This document shows positions 1 to 11,310 of a stretch of 64,000 nucleotides of DNA, piece by piece (position 1 is the first letter of the stretch; every line of letters begins with the position of its first letter). Location of the stretch: assembly GCA_030248225.1 (NCBI GenBank), contig JASANE010012213.1, forward strand, positions 1 through 64,000. The letters run 5' to 3'. This DNA is from Trileptium ribeirensis. Lineage: Eukaryota > Nematoda > Enoplea > Enoplida > Thoracostomopsidae. A program made the translations under genes and the position numbers. Under the pieces are notes generated by a model. That model saw only the letters and a program-made list of their open reading frames with translations. It ran no database searches and was not told where the DNA came from.

Positions 1-430
1 AAGCGGCCCTGTTACACTAAAACCAACTTAAGTCACCATCATCTGGCAATGGCTAGACTGATCTAATTTAGCTCAGATTTTCGTAATATATATGCTATTT
101 TGCAGAACTCGTGTGTAGCTCATCCAAGAAAAAATATTTGTAACTGCCTTTTAGATCGAAATAGGCTCAACTATTGCATATATATAGCATAACTAAACTT
201 TTTACAAAGCATGTAATTTTAGTCTGCGCACCGCTAATATTGATATACTCAAATAGAGATTGTGCGCAGCCACAAAAGAATAATTTTTGGGCAGCAACTT
301 GTGTAAACCAATTCGTCAGCTTTAATTAAGTGAGTAGGGCTGTACGGCTGCATCTTAACACGGATATACAGGTGTCTCCACATGCTTTCCTTAGAGTGAT
401 GTATTTTCAGACATCATTATTTTGGTTTGG
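1..430. other. Non-coding flank of the MULE element
   Basis: No open frame of useful length and no recognised repeat. The sequence is AT-rich and ends at the left inverted repeat of the MULE. Confidence 0.5.
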
Positions 431-473
431 TATTAACTGCTCAAAAGAAAATGTTGAATTTGCTCAAAAATAG
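431..473. repeat. Left terminal inverted repeat of the MULE
   Basis: Two blocks, TATTAACTGCTCAAAA and GAATTTGCTCAAAA, match the reverse complement of 2353-2392 in the same order and with the same gap of about nine bases. Confidence 0.75.
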
Positions 474-564
474 AAATTTAACTTTAGGTATTTAAATGCT
501 CAAATTTTAACTACAGTAACCTGTAACTAAGCTATAGCAAAAAATGTCAAATAGACTTACTAAA

Positions 565-2166
565 TCAATTACGACACAATCCAAGTCCCATTTTCTTCGG
601 ACGGCCGGGATTTCTCTTCTGATTCATTGAGGGCGGTAGAACAAGGCCTTGATACCGAATAAGGACAGCAGTTATATGGCAGGTGCAAATCCACATCTTT
701 GACGACCGATCCATAAAAACGAGATGGAAAGATTCGATGAAGGCACGAAATTCCCCAAATGATTCGAACATTCCGGTATAGAATAAGCTGATCCATCTGT
801 CGAAAGACATTGTACTCTTGCTGCTCCGAACAATATAATTGTCATCTGGAAGTGCAACAATGCTATTTATATTATTCTTGAGCCATGTGCCAGCAAAATT
901 CAACAACTTATTATTTGCATGATCAACCTTGTCGGCAAATCCATCAGTAAAGCTTTTTTGCGACCATTCTTTTATAAATCGTTGAGTCTCAACAAGAAAA
1001 TTGCTGAAATTGAGGCGTCGGTGAAGGGTGTTTTGACGCTTTATTTTTGAATTAAAAGATTCGACTCCGTTGTTAGTTGCTGGCATCAGAAGTGCTGCAC
1101 CTTCATACCATAGCGGAAGCCGCTCAAAGCACTGCTTTTTGAAATAGTCGATAAAATTGTTAACAGTTTCCGAATCTGTGTATCCCCATTTTTGCAGAAA
1201 CAATTCTGAGCCTTTTTCTTGAAATGGGGACAGTTGCAGCGTATAAATATCGCTCTCCAGCTGCTTCCATATTTCCTGAGGAAAGCTTCTTCCCTTGTTC
1301 TTTCGTAAAGCTGAGACAACATGAGCCCAACACATTAATCGCTTCGCATTTGGATAGCGATCGACCACTGCAGCTGTAACTCCAGAGCTCCCATCGGCCA
1401 TAATAAATTGCGGATTATATGCTTGAGACCGGCATCTTGATAAAGTGTCAAATAGTTCCATATACGTCTCAGCCTTTTCATCGGAAGAGACGACAGCGAT
1501 TCCAAACGGATGAAATCTCCTCTCCAAGTCTGAAGAGCCAGCGACTAGCACAGGACAGTCATTCGTTAATAATTTGTATGTGCAGTCAACCTGCAACAAG
1601 CTGGACATATTAATCTGCTGTAGCAAGTAAGGAGTCGATATAAACATGAAGACGTTATCTGGTCCTTCTACGCGGAAGCCGGGAACGACAAATGCTTCGT
1701 GCTCATCACAAGGAACATTTTGATGTTGTAAGCACCAATCGGTAGCGTCATTAGCGGTCATATTAGACGGTAATGAAGAAGCAGTTCGGCGAAAATAGGC
1801 AACACAGTTCTTTAGTTGTTGATCACTTGGAATTGTGAACCCTTCATTGGTCAGATTGCGCCGAATTGTAGTAAGGTTGCAGCCAGATGTAACGTAAAGT
1901 TTGACCTTTTCACGAATCGGTGATCCAACACCCTGTGTTGATGCTGTTGCTCCGCCGTGATCGTGCTCCGCCTTAGCTTGCACAATGAACCGACTTTCGA
2001 CATTAATTGATCGCATTGAAAATGGGCAAGACGGAAATTGGCGGTAGAATTTGAAGCGATAGTACTGCTTCCCGTTGGATAGAGTGGCCTTCAGCGCGTT
2101 ATTTTCTTTCAAAAATGTTTTAAACTGGTCCATATTTTCGGTACTAAACACGTCTCTAAACTCCAT
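565..2166 (-). CDS. MULE-type DDE transposase with FLYWCH-like N-terminus and AT-hook C-terminus
   Basis: This is the cut-and-paste transposase of the surrounding element. I start it at the ATG at 2166, giving about 533 residues. The frame stays open to 2250, but without an ATG and into the subterminal repeats. The N-terminus has a FLYWCH-like pattern (YYRFKF, then CPFSMR, then EHDHG). The RNase H-fold core is clear: VDCTYKLL gives the first D, MADGSSG the second D, MCWAH is the family Cys-His motif, and TNNGVESFN gives the catalytic E. Near the C-terminus a CTCH motif recalls a shortened SWIM finger, followed by a basic AT-hook core, PGRPKKMG. All catalytic residues are present and no stop interrupts the frame, so the copy may be active. 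The family assignment rests on these motifs; the organism range does not follow from them. Confidence 0.88.
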   Translation of the reverse strand: MEFRDVFSTENMDQFKTFLKENNALKATLSNGKQYYRFKFYRQFPSCPFSMRSINVESRFIVQAKAEHDHGGATASTQGVGSPIREKVKLYVTSGCNLTTIRRNLTNEGFTIPSDQQLKNCVAYFRRTASSLPSNMTANDATDWCLQHQNVPCDEHEAFVVPGFRVEGPDNVFMFISTPYLLQQINMSSLLQVDCTYKLLTNDCPVLVAGSSDLERRFHPFGIAVVSSDEKAETYMELFDTLSRCRSQAYNPQFIMADGSSGVTAAVVDRYPNAKRLMCWAHVVSALRKNKGRSFPQEIWKQLESDIYTLQLSPFQEKGSELFLQKWGYTDSETVNNFIDYFKKQCFERLPLWYEGAALLMPATNNGVESFNSKIKRQNTLHRRLNFSNFLVETQRFIKEWSQKSFTDGFADKVDHANNKLLNFAGTWLKNNINSIVALPDDNYIVRSSKSTMSFDRWISLFYTGMFESFGEFRAFIESFHLVFMDRSSKMWICTCHITAVLIRYQGLVLPPSMNQKRNPGRPKKMGLGLCRN

Positions 2167-2352
2167 TTCGACGCACAATTTAGAAAACCACAATATTGAA
2201 GCAGAAGATGTAAATGATGTAAAGATGTAATCACCGTAAATTTTGAGCAATTCATCATTTTCACATAAAATTAATAGTTTTGAACAAATTCACCCCGTAA
2301 TGGAGATGTATTACAATTTTGTACAGTTCATCATTACATCCTTCTCTATTTG

Positions 2353-2392
2353 GTTTTGAGCAAATTCAATATATAATTTTGAGCAGTTAATA
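2353..2392. repeat. Right terminal inverted repeat of the MULE
   Basis: This is the inverted partner of 431-473. It ends TTTTGAGCAGTTAATA, exactly complementary to the left end. Confidence 0.75.
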
Positions 2393-4003
2393 TTTTCTCA
2401 TTATTTTTGCCTCCAAACATGTACGACAGGCGAATTGTGGAGCTTTGAATTTGCAATGCAAATTAGATGCAAACTTGGTTTTAATGTCATTTTTAAAGAA
2501 ATAGACGATAAAATTTTTAGTTTACGCTTAATTAGGGCGAGCCTAAACTATGTCGTTTGGAGTACCCATTTTCGAATGGTGAGCGGATGCTGGCAGTTGG
2601 GGGTGCAAAGTGTTCCAGTAACCATATTCGGTAATAAAATACAACATAAGCAACTATGCATAATCTGACAAATGGCGAAAACAATCAGCCTATTTTAATG
2701 AACCAGCGCGCTATTAGTGATAATTTAGCTTTAATATAAAAATTCAGCTTTAGGTAGGAATACAAAGCTTAATGTCGTTTGTTGTGTAACACATCCACAT
2801 ATCGTCAATGTGCAAATATTATGTATCACTTCTAATATTTTATACAACACCATCCTGCGGGATGTTGGTCAAAAGCACGGTTTATATTAACTTGCCAAAT
2901 AGTGATGTTGGGCAGTTTTCCACCGATTTATTATCGATATATATATATAGAAACGATAGATTTATAAGTTATGTTGGGATTCATCAGAGCGCTATACCTA
3001 ATTTAGAATAATAGGCATAATGATGATGATTTAATTACGCACGAACAAATGATAGGCCAAATGATACACATTGGATTTGACGGCGAAAATTCTGCTTGTA
3101 TTCATAGATGACCATTGATTTCTGTATGAATTTAAGAAATCGTCTTGGAATGACATTGTTTTAGGGTTTCGTAGACAATATTTCTATTTTTATGATTGGC
3201 CGAAAGGATACTTTTGTCAAATGAATTGAAGCGTTAGTTTCTCTTCGTTTACCCTAAATGAGGCATTATTGGAGCAGAGTAAAAATGAAAAAATGATAGA
3301 AAACTAGCCCGAAAGAACCCCATTCTGTCACCTCAATCATTTTTTACCTTATGAATGTTATCGACACACTTGTTTTGTCTTGGGAGTGGCACTTCGTAGA
3401 CAGCATTCAAAATTTAATAGCTACAAAAGGAGTCAAGATATTTAAAAATGACGTAGTCAGTGACGGCTACAAACGCGATAATTGTTGGAAAGCAAATACA
3501 AAAAGATTCATTTAAATATATTAATATTAAAAATTTAATTTACATTTTAAATATTTTTGATATTAAAACTATGTGATGAAGCTTTTACATGATAAAATTT
3601 TATACAGTCCAGAACTGTAGCATATATTAAAGTAAAACCTATAAATTTTGGGGCACTGCTTTTCATACTTATTTCGTTCCCTGTTGGACAAATTCAGAGC
3701 AATTTAAATCGATATGGAGAGATGGCGAGTGATCGATGTGGTGAAATTTACCTTCAGCTTGTATACAGTGAGCGAGCGAAAGATTTTTTACAAAGCCATT
3801 AAGGGGATTGAAATGGAAGCAGTTTAGTTTTAGATTGCCTGGCAAAATAAACACAGATCGTAACATATATACACAATGAGTTGCAACTGGCATGCTTTTG
3901 CACATGTAACGCATGTCTTTTTGTGTTCAGCACGGTTTATCTGTTTTAGCGTTAGTTAAACTTTAAATTTCTGCATTTTTTGACTAATACTATTCACACA
4001 AAT
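2393..4003. other. Intergenic, no gene recognised
   Basis: AT-rich sequence with only short chance frames. The last 100 bases before the gene at 4004 contain a TTTTAG acceptor-like site near 3950. I see no clear TATA box at a useful distance. Confidence 0.4.
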
Positions 4004-4861
4004 ATGCGAACGTGTATGAAAATATTTTGGATTGTCTTGGCAGCAATATTGGGCCTGTTTGCGTTCATCGAAATTGTGGCCCTCATATCTCGATTTTCGG
4101 ATTTTCCGATCAATGGTCAAACTGAAGTCGCTCCAATTTCGGTCGCACAAGTGCCGAAGATAATGGTTTGCCCTCAGGATAAACAGGAAGCGGCAAACTT
4201 TTCGGCTATGGAGTTCACATGTAAGATGTATGAAAAATCCATCAAGGATTGTCAAAAAGAGAGCAAAATGGTTGAAACCGGTTATGGATCATGCTATTTC
4301 TTAAACTTCAAAGATTTCGTATTTACAGATGCAGGGTCAGGTCAGCAAGGTATGTTACAAGTGGATTTTGCGACAGCTGCGGCACAAAATGTCCGACTAT
4401 TCATGGTTAGCCAGAGCTGTACGGATCCATCTATGGGTGAAGTCGTGGCTGTCGGTAATCAAGTCACTGAAATTGCAATCAAATACGAGTCACATTATCG
4501 CCTTGGTAAGCCGTACAACGACAAGCTCAACAAAACAAGCGATAACAAGACGAAGAAGCCATGCGAAACACTCAGAAATAGCTATGATGTGCACTATTTT
4601 GTGGCTGCGGCTGTCAATCGCTATCCTCATCCGAAACCTGGAAGGAAAAGTTCCAAATATTGCCTCCGCTTGTTTCCTCAAACCATGACAGAAACCGTTT
4701 ACGACCAAACGCCAGCATTTCCGTTTTCACATCTGTTCGCTGCAATGTTTATGACCATTATATTTTGGTTATTTATATTTGCCATTATTTGGTTTTGCGT
4801 TCGGTTTTGTTGTGCTCGCTGTTGCTCGTGTTGTCGGGACAATGACAGCGACAAGGATTAA
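4004..4861 (+). CDS. Orphan two-transmembrane protein, cysteine-rich tail (paralogue 1)
   Basis: A single-exon gene of 285 residues. I chose the ATG at 4004 because it aligns with the start of the paralogue at 19776; the frame is open a little further upstream without an ATG. A hydrophobic segment spans about residues 5-27, a roughly 200-residue loop follows, and a second hydrophobic segment spans about 243-270. The tail is CARCCSCCRDNDSDKD, a likely palmitoylated cysteine cluster. The loop carries conserved motifs: VPKIMVCPQD just after the first membrane segment, YGSC, QNVRLFMV, YESHYRLG and YPHPKP. There are NKT, NKS-like and NFS glycosylation sequons. The topology and a proline-x-x-x-x-C motif after segment 1 recall the DEG/ENaC channels, but the length is about half and the usual pore motif of segment 2 is missing, so this is a resemblance only. 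No function is assigned. Confidence 0.85.
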   Translation: MRTCMKIFWIVLAAILGLFAFIEIVALISRFSDFPINGQTEVAPISVAQVPKIMVCPQDKQEAANFSAMEFTCKMYEKSIKDCQKESKMVETGYGSCYFLNFKDFVFTDAGSGQQGMLQVDFATAAAQNVRLFMVSQSCTDPSMGEVVAVGNQVTEIAIKYESHYRLGKPYNDKLNKTSDNKTKKPCETLRNSYDVHYFVAAAVNRYPHPKPGRKSSKYCLRLFPQTMTETVYDQTPAFPFSHLFAAMFMTIIFWLFIFAIIWFCVRFCCARCCSCCRDNDSDKD

Positions 4862-4982
4862 TTTCATTGCAACATTTTCATGCCATTTTCATCCACAATT
4901 TCATGTAACATCATTGCATAATATATACATCCATACATAGATTAAAAATAAGTGTAAGTACCTTCGATCTACATACACTTTT

Positions 4983-4988
4983 AATAAA
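4983..4988 (+). promoter_or_regulatory. Polyadenylation signal AATAAA
   Basis: It lies about 120 bases past the stop at 4861. The paralogue at 19776 has the same hexamer at nearly the same distance, which supports both gene ends. Confidence 0.6.
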
Positions 4989-6659
4989 ATTCAGTCCGAG
5001 TTTGCAACTTTTGCTATTTGCCGAACAGCGTTAATATAATAATTATCCCTACACTGAAAATCACAACAACGTCATCACGATGAATTGTTTGTTTGTTTTT
5101 TAATCTGAGTAAATGATCATACCTAATAGTCAGGTTATCAGTTTCCATCTTAACGTTCAGAATTTAATAACTGACGGGTAAAAAGGTCATTTCATTGTCT
5201 CTTGATCCGACTGCCTCATTTTCGTTTAAAATCAGTAAAACTGACAAGTCTGATGCAATATTCAAGTATTATTCACCAAATGACTAGCTCAACTTTCAAT
5301 ATCAATGCTTAGATTGTTTATGATCTTGGATCACCGTAAACAGTTTGCATTGTGGGTTTCATTTATAATTTATAATTATATATAATTATAGTCCATTTAT
5401 AGATTTTTCAATTTCAGATTTTGTAAATGGTTTTTGAAACGAAAATAAAGAATATTTTTAGTTTGTATATATAATAAAAGCTTATTATAAGGCGTTCACG
5501 TCAACATCCCCACTTTTTGAAAGATTTATCCGCATGTAGTTGTCACACTAATGTATTGACGGTAAGCGTCACACCCATATCGTAAATAAATTCTCGATGA
5601 TATACGACACGCCATTAGCTGTTACATTTTAGTTTACGGTGAAAAACACAACTTTAGCTACTTTTTTCTTGAAATAACCGTAACGCACACTATCGGTAGC
5701 TAATGCAGTGGATTATTCAATTGTGTTATTAGACTTTGCGAATTTCGATATTTGTATCCAGAAAATATTCCCGTTATCAAACTAGCATACTTCAATAAAA
5801 TTACAAAGATAACACGGTGCCTTTGACACCATCGGAACGTGGCAACACTCCTTTGGTAACTACTCTTGAAAAAATTACAAAAGAACAAAGTACACAAAGT
5901 ATGTGTGGTACATAGGATCCATTCGTTGCGGACATTACATAGTGAATGCCGCATTACGCGTGGATTATGTTCAAAAGTGCAAAAATTCCTGAATTATTGA
6001 AAGAAAATAGCCGCAAATTACTTGCGTTTCTTAACCATTCATAATCATAAACATTGCTTTGTCTTTTCATACTACAACATTAATATACTAAGTTCCTCGT
6101 GCACAATAACTTTCAATCTAAGGTCCAAGCGTGAAAATGTTTATTTATATATTTATTTGTAGCGTATATTAAAAAAATGTAATTTTTCAATAAACTTGAA
6201 ATTAAACCATTTGAATAAATTAACGCCAAAATGAAAAAAAAACAGGTGCTTGGTCAGATTCAAAGGATTCGAAATTTGAGTCTGAAAGCATGGTTCAAGA
6301 CGTGGAGTTAGAAATCGAAGTCGCCAACGAACATCAGTTTGTATCAAATTGAAGACTTTTAGGCCTCATCGATTCAGATTCTATACGATAAGTCTTGGTA
6401 CATATCTCATTGTAATGAAACGCTATAAGGTCGAACTAGGAAGACGGTAGTTACGACTTATTGTTGACAAACACATTTGTTGGATTTCAGAGATAGAACT
6501 CAGTAATTTATTCATGGTTTTCATTCAAGAATGACAAACATCTGACGCTATTCTTTTCGTAACTGGAAATCACATTCGCTTTTTTGGGTCCCAAGACTAG
6601 TTAAACCTTTGCAAACGGTATCTTAAATGTTTACTTTGTGATATTTGACGCGAAACAGA
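4989..6659. other. Intergenic, no gene recognised
   Basis: AT-rich with no convincing frame. A CTACACTGAAAAT motif at about 5050 resembles the terminal repeat of the MITE at 46831, but no matching inverted partner is visible nearby. Confidence 0.4.
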
Positions 6660-7413
6660 AAAAAAACACTTAAATAATGTCTGAGCAACGCAGCTATAGA
6701 TTTTAAGTGATGTAATATCAATTAAATTCTGGTTTTTATAATGAAACGCGGCGTAGCTGACAGCTATATTTCGGTTAGAACGACGAAAAAACACTTAAAT
6801 AATGTCTGAGCAACGCAGCTATAGATTTTAAGTGATGTAATATCAATTAAATTCAGGTTTTTATAATGAAACGCGGCGTAGCTGACAGTTATATTTCGGT
6901 TAGAACGACGAAAAAACACTTAAATAATGTCTGAGCAACGCAGCTATAGATTTTAAGTGATGTAATATCAATTAAATTCTGGTTTTTATAATGAAACGCG
7001 GCGTAGCTGACAGTTATATTTCGGTTAGAACGACGAAAAAACACTTAAATAATGTCTGAGCAACGCAGCTATAGATTTTAAGTGATGTAATATCAATTAA
7101 ATTCTGGTTTCTATAATGAAACGCGGTGTAGCTGACAGCTATATTTCGGTTAGAACGACGAAAAAACACTTAAATAATGTCTGAGCAACGCAGCTATAGA
7201 TTTTATGTGATGTAATATCAATTAAATTCTGGTTATTATAATGAAACGCGGTGTAGCTGACAGCTATATTTCGGTTAGAACGACGAAAAAACACTTAAAT
7301 AATGCCTGAGCAACGCAGCTATAGATTTTAAGTGATGTAATATCAATTAAATTCAGGTTTTTATAATGAAACGCGGTGTAGCTGACAGCTATATTTTGGT
7401 TAGAACGACGAAT
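6660..7413. repeat. Tandem array, 125-bp unit, six copies
   Basis: The junction word AAAAAACACTTAAATAATG recurs with an exact period of 125 bases (cytosine positions 6667, 6792, 6917, 7042, 7167, 7292). Copies differ by only a few substitutions, so the array is young or homogenised. Each unit contains the 13-base inverted repeat TAGCTGACAGCTA (or TAGCTGACAGTTA) near its end. No coding potential is visible. Confidence 0.93.
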
Positions 7414-8044
7414 AAAATGTTAATATCGGCGAAGTGGTAAACCCTAACTTGTCACCGGAATATATACTTTTTAATCAAGTTAGATTTAGTAGAGAAAATC
7501 ATCTCATAGTTGCTATAAAGACTGCATACTTTTCAATTATCATTATTTTTGAATAGTTTTCCTTTGTTGTTAGTATAGATAATACATTTGAATATCAACT
7601 TTTGGCATTGTGAATTTTGCCAGTGTGTATCCGTAGGTAGCGATACCGCACAGTTAAGCTAAATATTAACTGAATTAAATAGATTCAGTGTTTGTTACCA
7701 ACAGGCAGTGCCGGAATTAGATCTGGTGGGCCTACGCAGACCACTCACGCAGGCCCTAAGAAACGATGTTGTTTCATAAAATTTTATGGTCTTCTGTAAC
7801 TTGCCGCAATATGTCTTTAACAGCTAGTGAAATCTCCCAAACGACGACCGGAGACGCTTCTACACTGAAGAAGCTTTACGCAGCTGCGTAGCGTGCGTAC
7901 CGATAAATCTAGGTCTGTGAACAGACAAAGAGCTCAGGTAATATAAATTATAACCTTATTATTAAGCATCAGTCAATTCCGTGGCCGGTAGTGACATTCC
8001 CTTCTAGAAAAATTAAATATGTTCCTTTCTCCAATTTGATGAAA
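7414..8044. other. Spacer with possible hAT-type ends
   Basis: No gene. CAGTGCCGGAATTAG at about 7706 resembles the terminal repeat of many hAT elements, and a weaker same-direction version (ACCGATAAATCTAGG) lies near 7900. A perfect 14-base palindrome TACGCAGCTGCGTA lies at 7877-7890. Confidence 0.35.
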
Positions 8045-8766
8045 ATTGCACTGTGTCGCTCAGGGTCATAAAGCACGTAATAATTGCACTGTGTCGCTCA
8101 GGGTCATAAAGCACGTAATAATTGCACTGTGTCGCTCAGGGTCATAAAGCACGTAATAATTGCACTGTGTCGCTCAGGGTCATAAAGCACGTAATAATTG
8201 CACTGTGTCGCTCAGGGTCATAAAGCACGTAATAATTACACTGTGTCGCTCAGGGTCATAAAGCACGTAATTATTGCACTGTGTCGCTCAGGGTCATAAA
8301 GCACGCAATAATTGCACTGTGCCGCTCAGGGTTATAAATCACGTAATAATTGCACTGTGTCGCGCAGGGTCATAAAGCACGTAATAATTGCACTGTGCCG
8401 TTCAGGGTCATAAAGCACGTAACAATTGCACTGTGTCGCTCAGGGTCATAAAGCACGCAATAATTGCACTGTGCCGCTCAGGGTCATAAAGCACGTAATA
8501 ATTGCACTGTGTCGCTCAGGGTCATAAAGCGAGTAATAATTGCACTGTGTCGCTCAGGGTCATAAAGCACGTAATAATTGCACTGTCGCTTAGGGTCATA
8601 AAGCACATAATAATTGCACTGCGTCGCTTAGGGTCATAAAGCACGTAATAATTGCACTGTGTCGCTCAGGGTCATAAAGCACGTAATAATTGCACTTTGT
8701 CGCTCAGGGTCATAAAGCACGTAATAATTGCACTGTGTCGCTCAGGGTCATAAAGCACGTAATAAT
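8045..8766. repeat. Tandem array, 38-bp unit, about 19 copies
   Basis: The phrase TGTCGCTCAGGGTCATAAAG repeats every 38 bases. Most copies are identical or have one substitution; one near 8585 lacks two bases. The region holds no frame and no other feature. Confidence 0.95.
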
Positions 8767-9299
8767 TTGAGTTCTATGTTTCATATTTTGATAAGTTTAC
8801 AAATTTCCTGATTCAAAAACTCCAACAACATCTTTAACTGCTAATTATGTAATTTTTTCTATATATACAATGATGGTTAAAATGCAAAAGCTTCTGAGCT
8901 TTTTTGCCTGAAAAAATTAATGCAGTGTCAATATCTTCAGTTGACCTCTGCAGTAAATATCTTCAGTAAATACTAAAAAAATTATTTGCGAATTGGAAAT
9001 ATTAATGCGCTCCTCTCATGAATTATTTAATTTCAATACTGCCGTTAAAACGAAAATCATCTTAATGAAGGGTAGCAAATTTAAAATTTTACAAAACGAT
9101 TGGATCAAGAATCCGTTTAGATATACGAATTTTGAAATTAAAATAATAACTCAAGATATCACTGAAGGAAAATTTTGCTATATTGACAGCATTGTTGCTC
9201 GTTAAGTACACTACTGAAAGAAAATGACTATACGTTTCACATGCTTGCAAAATTTGCTTACAAAATACTAAACACGACAAACACGCCAATTAGAAGTAT
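8767..9299. other. Spacer between two arrays
   Basis: AT-rich. The short frames here (for example 8993-9205, without a normal ATG) look like chance. Confidence 0.35.
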
Positions 9300-9300
9300 A

Positions 9301-9398
9301 CCAGCGCGAAAGCCGGCCTTCGGCCGCCGCGGGCCTTAGGCCTGCTTCGCGCCGGTAGTATGGCAGAGTGGGCCTGCGGCCTCCGTTTTTCCGGAAAA
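9301..9398. other. GC-rich cluster of nested hairpins
   Basis: In an AT-rich setting, an outer stem GCGCGAA/TTCGCGC (9304-9310 with 9346-9352) encloses two hairpins of the form GGCC-NNN-GGCC (9315-9325 and 9332-9342), predicting a three-way junction. A third GGCC-TGC-GGCC lies at 9371-9381 and the palindrome TTTTCCGGAAAA at 9387-9398. It stands immediately before the 39-bp array. Confidence 0.7.
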
Positions 9399-9479
9399 CA
9401 GTATTTTTTAAGTTATGACATTTGTAACAGATACAAACTTACTCTGTTTTCATCCCTAGTTCGGTATGTGTTAAAATAG

Positions 9480-10225
9480 CGAAAACACTATTACACCCTT
9501 ACGGATGTGTCAAAATGTCGAAAACAGTATCATACCTTAACGGATGTGTCAAAATGTCGAAAACAGTATCATACCCTTACGGATATGTCAAAATGTCGAA
9601 AACATTATCATACTCTTACGGATATGTCAAAATGTCGAAAACAGTATCATACCCTTACGGATATGTCAAAATATCGAAAACATTATCATACCCTTACAGA
9701 TGTGTCAAAATGATAAAACACTATTATAACCTTATGGATGTGTTAAAATGTCGTAAACACTATTATACCCTTATGGATGTGTTAAAATGATGAAAACAAC
9801 ATTACCCCATTACAGATGTGTTAAAATGTCGAAAACAGTGTCATACCCTTACGGATGTGTCAAAATGCCGAAAACAGCATTACCCCTTTATGGATGTGTT
9901 AAAATGATGAAAACAACATTACAACCCTACAGGTATGTTAAAGTACTGAAAACACTATTACCCACTTACTGATGTGTCAAAATGTCGAAAACACTATTAT
10001 ACCCTTATGGATATGTTAAAATGATGAAAACAACATTACCCCATTACAAATGATGAAAACAACATTACCCCCTCACGGTTGTGTTAAAATAGCGAAAACA
10101 CTATTACACCCTTCCGGATGTGTCAAAATGTCGAAAACAGCATCACACCCTCACGGATATTTCAAAATGTCGAAAACAGTATCATACCCTTACAGATGCG
10201 TCAAAATGATAAAAACCGTATCATA
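9480..10225. repeat. Tandem array, 39-bp unit, about 18 degenerate copies
   Basis: The words GTCAAAATGTCGAAAACA and TACCCTTACGGATG recur every 39 bases, with more drift than in the 38-bp array. Because 39 is a multiple of three, all three plus-strand frames are open over long stretches and give 13-residue peptide repeats. I treat those as by-products, since three frames are open at once and there is no promoter, no start context and no codon bias. Confidence 0.9.
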
Positions 10226-11310
10226 AGATGGTTTAAGAGGAGGTCTCCCAATTAGGGGGTACATCCCAATTGCAAAAGTTCGTCGATACTTTCGACACGT
10301 CCTAAAGACATGAAACAAAAAAGATTGTCAAAATCCATGAAGCAGTTGAAAAGTTACTTTACGAAAACCAATAAAATGACACTATTTTTTAATTCAGAGG
10401 GGGGTGGGTTGTGAAAAAAGCATAGGGGATGACCAACAATAGTGTCCATGAGTTCCCATATCCATTTCCTGCCCAACAAAAAAACCGCACAAAAATCCAT
10501 AAACGGTTTCAAAAGTCATGGTCAAAAATATGTGACAAACCCAAAACTTGGCACATACACAGACAGACATACGGCAATTACATTATAAGATAGTTTAAAG
10601 GGGGGTCCCCCAATTAGGGGGTACACCCTCATTGCAAAAGTTCTCGATACTTTCGGCGCGTCTTAAAGAAATGAAACAAAAACAGTTCGTCAAAATCCAC
10701 GAAGCAGTTGAAAAGTTACACCATTAAAACGTATAAAATGACACTATTTCTTTTTTTCAAGGGGGGTGGGTTGTGAAAAAACATAAGGGGTGCCCAAAAA
10801 TATTGTCCCTGCATTCCCATATCGATTTCCTACCCAACAAAAAACCGCATAAATATCCATAAACAGTTTCAAAAGTTATGATCAAAAAACTTGGGACAGA
10901 CACAGACAGACAGACAATTATAGGGGGTACATCCCCTTTGCAAAAGTTCGTCGATTGACAGACAATTATAGGGGGTACATCCCCTTTGCAAAAGTTCGTC
11001 GATGCTTTCGGCACGTCTTAGAGAAATGAAACAAAAAAAGTTCGCCAAAATCCATGAAGCAGTTGAAAAGTTACACCATTAAAACGTATAAAATGACACT
11101 ATTTTTTTATTTCAAGGGGGGTGGGTTGTGAAAAAACATAAGGGGTGGTCAAAAATATTGTCCCTGCATTCCCATATCGATTTCCTACCCAACAAAAAAA
11201 CCGCATAAAAATCCATAAACAGTTTCAAAAGTTATGATCAAAAATATATGACCAATCCAAAACTTGGGACACACACACAGACATACGGCAATTACATTAT
11301 AAGATATTTA
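10226..11310. repeat. Three tandem copies of a long (about 330-360 bp) unit
   Basis: Units begin near 10226, 10587 and 10913. Shared landmarks in order are a CAATTAGGGGGTACA-type start, TTGCAAAAGTTC, ATGAAACAAAAA, GCAGTTGAAAAGTTA, AAATGACACTATT, a GGGGGGTGGGTTGTGAAAAAA block, TCCCATATCGATTTCCTACC, and an end with CAGACAGACA. The third copy contains an internal duplication of about 60 bases (10915-10995). The unit looks like an amplified interspersed element, not a gene. Confidence 0.85.

Larger units (their letters stand above)
431..2392 (-). mobile_element. Compact MULE (Mutator-like) DNA transposon, about 1.96 kb
   Basis: A transposase gene lies between inverted ends. The left end begins TATTAACTGCTCAAAA at 431. 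The right end, read on the minus strand from 2392, begins with the same 16 bases, and each is followed after a short gap by a second shared block, GAATTTGCTCAAAA. The word TGCTCAAA or a close variant recurs inside both ends (about 439, 460 and 497 on the left; about 2243, 2280, 2355 and 2378 inverted on the right). Such clustered subterminal motifs usually bind transposase. I could not find the 8-10 bp target duplication normal for MULEs, so the outermost base pairs may be off or the duplication has decayed. The open transposase frame suggests a fairly recent insertion. Confidence 0.8.

Noticed and set aside
9507..9972. Repeat protein encoded by the 39-bp array
   Set aside because: Several overlapping frames are open at once only because the unit is a multiple of three; no start context or codon preference.
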